A DNA stretch of 28,328 nucleotides from contig JBOGXF010000041.1 of the NCBI GenBank assembly GCA_050694275.1, forward strand, positions 1 through 28,328, given 5' to 3'. This document shows positions 21,981 to 28,328 of this stretch, piece by piece. The position numbers and the translations under genes were made by a program. The stretch comes from JBOGXF01 sp050694275. Its GTDB lineage: Bacteria > Actinomycetota > CADDZG01 > WHSQ01. The notes beneath the pieces are model-generated. The model was not told where the DNA came from. It was given only the letters and a program-made list of their open reading frames with translations, and ran no database searches. The first letter of the stretch is position 1. Each line of letters starts with the position of its first letter.

Positions 21981-23669
21981 ATGGTCCCTGCGGTGGGTCG
22001 GTGCCGAAGGAAAACTGCGATCGTTGCCGGCGCGCTCGCCGGCGCCATGTTGATGTCCTCATGTACCGCCTCCAGCCGATCTCCGGATCGCGAGGCGGCT
22101 CCGTCGAGAGATGCAACCGGCGACCGGGGGCGCACCTGGATGCGAGCGGGATGCGATCTGGATCTCGAATTCCTGCGTCGCATCAGGAGAGGTTTCTTCC
22201 CCGGTCGTTCTCCGGACTTGATCATGGTGCCCAGAGAGCCCCACTTCTTCGGCAGCGTCGAGACGTCCCATTCGGGGCCATGGGATTACCTGCAGCGTGT
22301 GCCGCTGGTCTTCTACGGACCGGGGTTCATCAGGTCGCAGGGGGAGATCTCGCCGGATACGGAGGTTACCGTGGCAGATCTCGCCCCCACTCTCGCCGAT
22401 CTCCTCGATCTGGAATGGCCGGACGACCGGGCCGGCCGAGCGATCCCCGAGGTCCTGGTGCCGGCGGACGACCGTCCGGGCGATCCCAAGGTCATCGTCG
22501 TCATCGCGTGGGATGGGGGCGGGTGGAACGTCCTGGAACAGTGGCCGCAGTCGTGGCCCTTCCTCAGAAAACTGATGGAGCGCGGTACATCGGTGCGGAA
22601 CGCGATCGTGGGCAGCTCGCCGTCGGTCACGCCCACCATCCACGCGACCATAGGCACCGGAACGTTCCCCCGACAGCACGGCATCATCGACATTCCCGTG
22701 CGCGACGGTGACAAGATCGTGGGCTCCTATGACGGCCGGACTCCCAAGTACCTCCGCGTACCCACTCTCGCCGACCTGCACGATGCGAGCGTCGACAACG
22801 CGGCGAAAGTCGGCATCTTCTCGTACAAGGCGTGGCACTGGGGAATGATGGGCCACGGCGCCTATATCGACGGAGGCGACAAAGACATCGCCGTACTGGC
22901 CGAAAGGACCGCCGGCAATCTCCTGACCAACGAACGCTGGTACTCGCTTCCGTCCTACCTTCACGACGTCCCCGGTTTCGAGGAGGATCTGCGGGCGGTC
23001 GACTCCGAAGACGGGAAGCTCGACGGCGCGTGGATGGGCCACGACGTTCTCCACGACCCGGCCGCCAGAAGAGAGACGCCCGTCTGGGTCCGCTACCAAA
23101 CTCGGCTCATCGAGGCCTTGCTCGAGGAAGAACGCTTCGGCGAGGACGACGTCCCCGATCTCTTCTTCACCAACTACAAGCAGATAGACGAGATCGGGCA
23201 CTCGTTCAACATGGTGAACCCGGAAACACGCGAGATCATCGCTCACACGGATGAGGCTCTCTCGCGGCTCGTCTCGTTCCTCGACCGGAAGGTGGGCAAG
23301 CGACGCTGGGTGCTGGCGGTGACGGCCGATCACGGGATGACCCCGGATCCCTCGACCACCGGCGCATGGGCGTTGCGCATGGAAAGGATGAAAGAGGACT
23401 TGGGCGACCATTTTGAGGTCGATCCGGAGGAGTTGCTGACCGAGCACCGCGTCACCGGGCTCTGGTTCGACAAGGATGTCCTCCGACAGGAGGGCATCAC
23501 CGTTGCGCAGATAGCCAACTTCCTGCTCGGCTACACCATCGGTGAAAACAGCCCCTACGAAGAGATCCCCCGGGAGTACCGCGATCGGGTCGACGAGACG
23601 GTGTTCGATGCGGCGTTTCCGAGCAAGCGACTCAACGAAGTTTGGAGATGCGCGACGAGAAAGGGTTGA
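21981..23669 (+). CDS. Exported alkaline-phosphatase-superfamily phosphodiesterase with permuted domain order
   Basis: Starting at ATG 21981 gives 562 residues with an export signal (KTAIVAGALAGAMLMSSC) and a possible lipid-attachment Cys28. Residues ~170-460 hold the front of a type I phosphodiesterase/alkaline phosphatase fold: AWDGGGWNVLEQW (D178), SPSVTPTIHATIGTGTFP with the predicted nucleophile T217, KQIDEIGHSF (D403, H407) and TADHGM (D450, H451). The last metal-binding His of the family, normally near the C-terminus, is not found after residue 451. Instead, residues ~78-160 carry what looks like the C-terminal subdomain: ETSHSGPWDY (H97), VPLVFYGPGF, VADLAPTLADLL and AIPEVL. The order is therefore permuted, with H97 completing the bimetal site. 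The substrate is probably an exported phosphodiester or phosphate monoester. It sits 17 bp after the DUF4012 gene, and its 3' end is 2 bp from a convergent PhoD-like gene. Confidence 0.85.
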   Translation: MVPAVGRCRRKTAIVAGALAGAMLMSSCTASSRSPDREAAPSRDATGDRGRTWMRAGCDLDLEFLRRIRRGFFPGRSPDLIMVPREPHFFGSVETSHSGPWDYLQRVPLVFYGPGFIRSQGEISPDTEVTVADLAPTLADLLDLEWPDDRAGRAIPEVLVPADDRPGDPKVIVVIAWDGGGWNVLEQWPQSWPFLRKLMERGTSVRNAIVGSSPSVTPTIHATIGTGTFPRQHGIIDIPVRDGDKIVGSYDGRTPKYLRVPTLADLHDASVDNAAKVGIFSYKAWHWGMMGHGAYIDGGDKDIAVLAERTAGNLLTNERWYSLPSYLHDVPGFEEDLRAVDSEDGKLDGAWMGHDVLHDPAARRETPVWVRYQTRLIEALLEEERFGEDDVPDLFFTNYKQIDEIGHSFNMVNPETREIIAHTDEALSRLVSFLDRKVGKRRWVLAVTADHGMTPDPSTTGAWALRMERMKEDLGDHFEVDPEELLTEHRVTGLWFDKDVLRQEGITVAQIANFLLGYTIGENSPYEEIPREYRDRVDETVFDAAFPSKRLNEVWRCATRKG

Positions 23670-23671
23670 GC

Positions 23672-25579
23672 CTAGGATCTGGCCGGGCCGACCGATAGGA
23701 CCTTGCTGAACAGCGTTGAGCCGTCGCGGGCGTCGACCGAGCGCGCCGTGATTTTCCGGTTGGGTCCCGCAGGGTCCACGTCGATCACAGCGAAGCCGTT
23801 GCGACCGGAGACATTCGCCAGAGTGTGCTCCGGATCGTGATTGCCCTGCTGCCCTCCTTCCGGGAAGTCCGTGCCGGATGAGTTGATCTCGAACAGATCC
23901 CCAAACTCGAAGTGGTGTATGAGGCGCTGCCCGTGCGCGTCGCCGGAGAGAACGAGCACCCGGGCGTCGAGAGACGAGAAGAACGACAGCAGCTCATCCC
24001 GTTCGCGCGTGTAGACGCTGTGCCAGCCCGGGTCCTCGCGGGTCTTGTTGCGGAACACCATAGGGGAAGCGACGATGCGAACCGGCGCATCCGAGGCCCG
24101 CATTCCCCTCTTGAGCCATTCTTTCTGCTCAAGACCGAGCCTCGTTTTGCCTGCGTCGTCCGGGGCTCCCGGATCGCTGGCGAACAGCCTGCAGTCCAGG
24201 CACCAGATGTGGACGTCGCCCCAGCGCAGGTCGAAATACGTATCCGTGGGATTCGCATGCAACTCGTCGAACGCCTCGATCGTGAATTCCTGGACGGTCT
24301 CCGCCCAGCCGTTGTCGGCCTGATAATCGTGATCGTCCTGCCAGAAGAGAAGCGGGGTCGAGCGCAGCAAGGGGCGGGCGATTCGCAAGAGCCTCGTCCA
24401 CCTTCCCTGGAAATGGTCGGCGCGGTGCGCGAACGACGACTGATTCGCATAGCCCCAGTCGCCCGCATGCAGGTAGAAGTCGGGACGGAAAGAAGCGGCC
24501 GTGGAGAAGGATGGATAGGCGCGCGCCCGCGCGGTGGTGCACGACGCGAACACGAAGCGGACTGCGGCGCCCGGCATGGGTGTCTTGAACCGCGCCGGCG
24601 GCCCTGCGACCGCGCCGCTTCGTCCCCGCCGAGCCACCGGCCTCCAGAAGTACTCACGTCCCGGATCGAGCCCATCGATCCACGCGCGCACCGCCCCGAG
24701 GCCTCCCTCCGGCTGAAAGGGACCGACCGCCCTGGCGTCCACGAACGACTCGTCGCGTGCGATCTCGAACCACGCGTCCTCGGGAATGAGTGTGCGCGCC
24801 GCCACCCGCGCCTTGAACCCATCCCCCTCGGGGACCACAGCCCCGGTGAACGTGTAGGCGAAGCCCGGGGACGATCGACGGACGTCCTTCGGCGCCCGGA
24901 CGCCGAAGGATCTGAACTCAGCGCGACCTCCCCGGCTGGCGGAGATCGGGTTGACGACGGCACCTACGAGTCCCGCCGGCAGAGGGTCGGTGTCGCGGGC
25001 AGAGATGCGGTAGGTGATGTCGGACTCGACCACGCCGTCTATTCGGTTGCCCGATACCCGAAGGCGGAGCTTCAGCCACCCCTCGGTCTCGGCGACGTCG
25101 GTCGCCGCCAGAGTGGTGCGGTCCTCGGTGGAGTACTTGTAGAGGAGGGCGCGGCCCTCCGTGACCACCAGGGCGTAGGCGACGTCGTAGCTCCAGCGCG
25201 CGAGAACGCCGGCCTCCACGGCAGAATGAAGCAGGACCTCGGACGACACCGTCCCGTCGGCCACCTCGGCCCCCGCGTGGACCACCGGGACCGCCATGTA
25301 CTCCCTCTGGGGGATGTCGACGCGCATGATCTTCCCGGTGGACGCCTCGACCTCGGCGAAGGCGGCGCCCTCGGCCCGTCCAATGCTCGACTCGTAACGG
25401 ACGTTGTGCCACCCCGGCCCCCATCCCGGGCCGGTACCGGAGAAGCCGTCCGGCAGCAACCGAGCCAGACGCCCCGACGTCTCCGATGCGGGATCGCAGG
25501 AAGAGAGCCACGCCCCGGCGAGCAGAGAGCCGCCTGCCGCGCGGATGAACGTGCGGCGATCGAGCCGCTCCCCCACCAC
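23672..25579 (-). CDS. PhoD-like metallophosphatase with an N-terminal beta-sandwich domain, Tat-exported lipoprotein
   Basis: The open frame begins at GTG 25585, but the ribosome-binding site GGGAGG fits better with the GTG two codons later (25579), giving about 635 residues. The N-terminus has a twin-arginine signal and lipobox (RRTFIRAAGGSLLAGAWLSS then C). Residues ~45-215 look like a concanavalin-like (LamG/DUF1080-type) sandwich. An FnIII-like PhoD N-domain follows (~220-330). The phosphatase domain then shows FVFASCTT, FYLHAGDWGYANQ, LLFWQDDHDYQADNGW and VLSGDAHGQRLIHHFEFGDL, whose Asp, His and Asn are the metal ligands of this family. PhoD enzymes cleave phosphate mono- and diesters such as wall teichoic acid, using Fe/Ca in Bacillus. 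The extra sandwich domain suggests binding to a carbohydrate or the cell wall. Neighbouring phosphatases and a phosphate transporter support a phosphate-acquisition role. Confidence 0.9.
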   Translation of the reverse strand: MVGERLDRRTFIRAAGGSLLAGAWLSSCDPASETSGRLARLLPDGFSGTGPGWGPGWHNVRYESSIGRAEGAAFAEVEASTGKIMRVDIPQREYMAVPVVHAGAEVADGTVSSEVLLHSAVEAGVLARWSYDVAYALVVTEGRALLYKYSTEDRTTLAATDVAETEGWLKLRLRVSGNRIDGVVESDITYRISARDTDPLPAGLVGAVVNPISASRGGRAEFRSFGVRAPKDVRRSSPGFAYTFTGAVVPEGDGFKARVAARTLIPEDAWFEIARDESFVDARAVGPFQPEGGLGAVRAWIDGLDPGREYFWRPVARRGRSGAVAGPPARFKTPMPGAAVRFVFASCTTARARAYPSFSTAASFRPDFYLHAGDWGYANQSSFAHRADHFQGRWTRLLRIARPLLRSTPLLFWQDDHDYQADNGWAETVQEFTIEAFDELHANPTDTYFDLRWGDVHIWCLDCRLFASDPGAPDDAGKTRLGLEQKEWLKRGMRASDAPVRIVASPMVFRNKTREDPGWHSVYTRERDELLSFFSSLDARVLVLSGDAHGQRLIHHFEFGDLFEINSSGTDFPEGGQQGNHDPEHTLANVSGRNGFAVIDVDPAGPNRKITARSVDARDGSTLFSKVLSVGPARS

Positions 25580-25685
25580 AAGCACCTCCCATCTTCATCG
25601 GCCGCCGGCCGACAGGATAAACAGGCGAACAAGGGCGGCCTTCTCAGGCGGTGGCGGGGACAGGGTCGGGCCGGGCGGCCATGAA

Positions 25686-25712
25686 TTGACACTCCTATAG
25701 GAGTGCTATAAG
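25686..25712 (+). promoter_or_regulatory. Promoter with a perfect 16-bp palindromic operator for the Na/Pi-transporter-like gene
   Basis: TTGACA (25686-25691) and an extended -10 (TGC TATAAG, hexamer 25707-25712) are 15 bp apart. The -10 ends 8 nt before the ATG, so the transcript is probably leaderless. Between the boxes, overlapping the -35 end, is the perfect palindrome CACTCCTATAGGAGTG (25690-25705). A dimeric repressor bound there would block RNA polymerase. The regulator is not identified. Confidence 0.72.
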
Positions 25713-25720
25713 GGTCTCGT

Positions 25721-26806
25721 ATGGACGCCACCGATTCTCCCCCCCGGCGGCCGGTCGCCGCCCTCTGGTGGGCGACCCGCTTCGCGTTGGCGCTGTTCCT
25801 CTTCGTCGGCGCCCTGCAGGTCATGGCCGAGGGGGCCGAGGGGCTCTCGGTCCTGAGAGGTGACGGCGCCTTGGTCCACAACGCCGGCTCCACCCTCGGT
25901 CTCGGATGGCTCGGCGCGCTGCTCGTGCTCTCCGGCTCGCCGGTCGCGGCCTCGGCCATGGCGCTTGTGAAGGCCGACACGCTCACGGAGATCGAGGGCT
26001 TCACGATGCTGACCGGTTCGCGTCTCGGCGCGGCCTTTGTCGTGCTGCTCGTCGCCGTTATCTACGCGCTGAAAGGCGGCGCAGGCGGTCGTTACAAGCC
26101 GGTCTCGACCGCGATGCTGACGCTCTGCGCGACCATTCTCATCTACGTTCCCGGCGCGCTCATCGGGTTCGCCTTGCTGCGCTGGTCGCCACTTGAAGAC
26201 GTCAGTCTTCGCTTCCCCGCCGGCTTCGGCAACCTCATCGACTTCGTCTACGGTGGACTGCTGGACCTGGTTGCCGATTTACCTTCGGCGGTGCTGTTCC
26301 TGGGAGGCCTCGGCATCCTGTTGCTCTCGTTCAAGCTCATCGACACCGTCCTTCCCCACCTGGGCGAGGAGGATATCGAGAGCACCCGGCTCGAATGGCT
26401 CAAGAGGAAGTGGCCGATGTTCGGCCTCGGCTGCCTCGTCGCGCTCGTGACGATGTCGGTGTCGGTCGCGCTGAGCGTTCTGGTCCCGCTCGTGGTCAAG
26501 GGCTACGTCAAGCGAGAGGCGATCCTTCCCTACATCATGGGCGCAAACATCACGACGCTCGGTGACACTCTTTTGGCCGCGTTCCTGCTGCACTCACCGG
26601 AGGCGGTTCGCATCGTGCTCGCCGGCATCATCGGGACGGCCGTCGTCAGTGTCGCCATCCTCGCCTTCGCGTACGCGCCGGTCCGCAGCGCGGTGTGGAA
26701 ATTCCAGCGCCAGATGATCAGAAGCCGACCCCGCCTGGCGGGATTCACCGCCGCGCTGTTCGTCGTCCCGATTGCGATCATGGGGGCCTCGGCCGCGATC
26801 AGATAA
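25721..26806 (+). CDS. Na/Pi-cotransporter-like membrane protein
   Basis: The 361-residue protein has about eight or nine hydrophobic segments. It has the two-fold repeat of the Na/Pi-cotransporter (NptA, PF02690-type) family. First repeat: GSPVAASAMALVKADTLTEI, then GFTMLTGSRLGAAFVVLL. Second repeat: VSVALSVLVPLVVKGYVKRE, then ILPYIMGANITTLGDTLLAA. The GAN-I-TT-x-x-D-T signature is clear in the second repeat. The Q-S-S-S motif that usually opens each repeat is degenerate in both (SGSPVAAS and SVALSVLV), so the ion or substrate may differ from classical phosphate importers. Phosphate uptake or export is inferred from the family. The ATG at 25721 is read leaderlessly from a strong palindrome-containing promoter. 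It lies between phosphatase genes, and the convergent one begins 8 bp after its stop. Confidence 0.78.
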   Translation: MDATDSPPRRPVAALWWATRFALALFLFVGALQVMAEGAEGLSVLRGDGALVHNAGSTLGLGWLGALLVLSGSPVAASAMALVKADTLTEIEGFTMLTGSRLGAAFVVLLVAVIYALKGGAGGRYKPVSTAMLTLCATILIYVPGALIGFALLRWSPLEDVSLRFPAGFGNLIDFVYGGLLDLVADLPSAVLFLGGLGILLLSFKLIDTVLPHLGEEDIESTRLEWLKRKWPMFGLGCLVALVTMSVSVALSVLVPLVVKGYVKREAILPYIMGANITTLGDTLLAAFLLHSPEAVRIVLAGIIGTAVVSVAILAFAYAPVRSAVWKFQRQMIRSRPRLAGFTAALFVVPIAIMGASAAIR

Positions 26807-26814
26807 CCAACCTC

Positions 26815-28328
26815 TCAGAGATAGCCGAGGTTGCGCAGCGACTCTTCGATCTGGGCCTCTTGCTCGGCCGAGTACGGCGACGCCTCGACCCCCTCGCCCG
26901 CGAGCGGAAGGTCCATCCGCTCGATCTCGACCGGGCGCGACGCGACCATCTCGGGAGGCAGGAATTCGGTGAGGACCTTGCCGTCCATCTCGGGGACCTT
27001 GAGGCCGGCGAGATAGAGCGCGGTCGGCGCGATGTCGTAGAGAGTCGCGCGCTGTCCGGAGCGAGACTCGATCCCCGGTCCGGCGATGCCGAAGATGCCG
27101 TCCATGTGGTGGAAGCCTCTGGGAAGGTCGCGGGCGTCATCGAGGACGTGCGGCGAGTAGAGCCCGTCGAACAACTCGTACGAGTACGCCCGGCAAATGG
27201 GAAAGAGGTCCGGTGCGTTCTCGGCTTCCGGGCCCTCGACGACCTCCTCGCGCCGGTAGATGCGATCCAGAACCGGCTTGCCGTCGTCCGGATCGATGAG
27301 AGCTTCGAAGCGACCGATGATCTCGTCGCGCACGTCCTCGTACTCGTCGGACGAGACGATCCCGTGCGGCTCCCGTCCCTCGAGATTGACGTAGATGCCC
27401 TGCTGCGGAATGGGGGCCGAGAAGGCCTTCGTCCGGGACCAGTCGATTGTTGCCTGCGCCGCGGTCTTGGCGCGCCGCTGCACCGACTTGGGCAACGTCT
27501 TCTTCACCGCCCGCGCAACCCTCCTGACCGAGCCCGACGCCCCGAGCGCACCTACGCCTCCGAGCGCGAGCATGCCCCACTCCTTCAGGGCGAGGTTGAC
27601 GTTGACCGTCTTGTCCTTGGGTCCAAAGCCATGATCGGAAACGGTGACCACGAACCCATCCGTTTCCGCCCACCCAAGAAGATCGCCGATGACGTCATCC
27701 ATCTCGTCGAAGAACTCCCAGATGCGCGTTCGAATCGGCTCGGCCTCCGGCCGCGCGTAGTGATCGCAGGCCGGATCGAGGTACTTGTAGTGGACGTGCA
27801 TGATGCGGTCCGGTGCTTCGAGCACTGCAAACAGCAACCCGAGATCCCCCCTGTGACGGAGCAGGTGTTCGAGCGCGATGCGCTTGGACGCCAGGTTCTT
27901 CGACAGGCGATCGACGATGGCCGTCGACCGCCAGTCCTGGTCGTAATCCACCTCGATATCGATCGCGTACTCGCCCGCGGCCGCGATGAGCTCGCGCGCC
28001 AGATCTTCCGGAAACGTAAAGCCTTCGGGGGTTGCGCCGCCGCCCTCGGGTGTCAGCATCCCCGACACCGCCCAACCGTCGACCGCCGGCGGAGGGTAGG
28101 TCATGGGGATGTTGAACAACCCGATCCGGACCCCCTGCGCGTTGGCCGCGCTCCACAGCGCCGGCGCCTTCACCCGGTCGAGGCGGACGAGCCCCCGGTT
28201 TCGCTGTGCGTTGCCGAGCATGAAGCCGAAGATCCCGTGTCTCCCCGGATTGACACCGGTGAAGATCGACGTCCACCCCGGCGGGGTGTAGGGGGGGATG
28301 GTGGAGGTCAGGATCCCGGACGCGCCGC
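26815..28328 (-). CDS. Type I phosphodiesterase / alkaline phosphatase family protein (5' end off the window)
   Basis: The frame is open to the window edge (about 504 codons), so the N-terminus is missing; an internal ATG at 28221 is not the true start. The edge-proximal part encodes PPYTPPGWTSIFTGVNPGRH, then GIFGF, the predicted nucleophile-Thr motif of this family. The other metal motifs follow in the usual order: APDRIMHVHYKYLDP (DxxxH), TVSDHGFGP (DH), and near the C-terminus GFHHMDGIFGIAGPGI with TLYDIAPTALYLAGL. It ends in EESLRNLGYL, a common ending for these enzymes. Members hydrolyse phosphodiester or nucleotide-pyrophosphate bonds; the substrate is unknown. It is convergent with the Na/Pi-like gene. 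It serves as an in-window reference for the permuted paralogue at 21981-23669. Confidence 0.88.
   Translation of the reverse strand, partial: GASGILTSTIPPYTPPGWTSIFTGVNPGRHGIFGFMLGNAQRNRGLVRLDRVKAPALWSAANAQGVRIGLFNIPMTYPPPAVDGWAVSGMLTPEGGGATPEGFTFPEDLARELIAAAGEYAIDIEVDYDQDWRSTAIVDRLSKNLASKRIALEHLLRHRGDLGLLFAVLEAPDRIMHVHYKYLDPACDHYARPEAEPIRTRIWEFFDEMDDVIGDLLGWAETDGFVVTVSDHGFGPKDKTVNVNLALKEWGMLALGGVGALGASGSVRRVARAVKKTLPKSVQRRAKTAAQATIDWSRTKAFSAPIPQQGIYVNLEGREPHGIVSSDEYEDVRDEIIGRFEALIDPDDGKPVLDRIYRREEVVEGPEAENAPDLFPICRAYSYELFDGLYSPHVLDDARDLPRGFHHMDGIFGIAGPGIESRSGQRATLYDIAPTALYLAGLKVPEMDGKVLTEFLPPEMVASRPVEIERMDLPLAGEGVEASPYSAEQEAQIEESLRNLGYL

Noticed and set aside
22059..23447. 462-residue minus-strand frame antisense to the permuted phosphodiesterase
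   Set aside because: No recognisable domain; the plus strand carries all metal-site motifs.
23912..25684. 590-residue plus-strand frame antisense to the PhoD-like gene
   Set aside because: Arg/Gly/Val-rich shadow; the minus strand has the phosphatase motifs and a Tat signal.
1..28328. CRISPR arrays, tRNA or rRNA genes, insertion sequences, prophage genes
   Set aside because: No regularly spaced repeats, no cloverleaf-like intergenic sequence, no transposase or integrase motifs. Gaps between genes are all under about 150 bp.

Overview
The window is dense, high-GC DNA with almost no intergenic space. It most likely comes from an uncultured actinobacterium. Supporting evidence: an acyl-CoA carboxylase beta subunit followed by an epsilon-type small subunit (an actinobacterial arrangement), a MeaA-type mutase very like the Streptomyces protein, frequent GTG/TTG starts, an LLM flavin oxidoreductase, and several genes that appear to be transcribed without a leader (TANNNT 6-9 nt before the start codon and no ribosome-binding site). 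No rRNA, tRNA, CRISPR array, transposase or phage gene was seen. The taxonomic call is inference.

Layout. (1) 1-720: 5' part of a membrane protein of unknown function (minus). (2) 840-2740: acyl-CoA (propionyl-CoA type) carboxylase beta and epsilon subunits, overlapping by 4 bp. (3) 2744-5483: two tandem secreted phosphodiester-glycosidase (NAGPA-domain) paralogues (minus). (4) 5544-6637: a DUF559/AbiEi-like gene bracketed by two 43-bp hairpin repeats that also contain the stop codons of this gene and of the next one. (5) 6625-10398: a two-domain fused 3-hydroxyacyl-CoA dehydrogenase divergent from meaA, sharing a 27-bp region with overlapping opposed -10 boxes. Together with region 2 this is short-chain acyl-CoA and ethylmalonyl/propionyl-CoA metabolism. 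(6) 10456-11834: ECF sigma factor and a membrane anti-sigma-like protein, coupled by an ATGA overlap (minus). (7) 11960-14590: secreted LVIVD beta-propeller protein, two tandem secreted paralogues of unknown function, and a terminator. (8) 14610-15650: LLM oxidoreductase. (9) 15697-23669: a cell-envelope block with a LicC-like nucleotidyltransferase, an sn-glycerol-1-phosphate dehydrogenase-like enzyme, a polyprenyl glycosylphosphotransferase, a double-ACT protein, a VanW-N-type membrane protein, a DUF4012 protein and an exported alkaline-phosphatase-superfamily protein. (10) 23672-28328: a PhoD-like phosphatase, a Na/Pi-cotransporter-like protein under a promoter containing a perfect 16-bp palindrome, and a partial type I phosphodiesterase.

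The most notable points are: an apparently circularly permuted alkaline-phosphatase-fold enzyme (21981-23669) whose last metal-binding His lies upstream of all the other ligands; the gene pair that could make an activated glycerol-1-phosphate-type head group next to a lipid-carrier sugar-phosphate transferase; the hairpin-repeat bracket around the DUF559 gene; and the compact bidirectional promoter of the meaA region.
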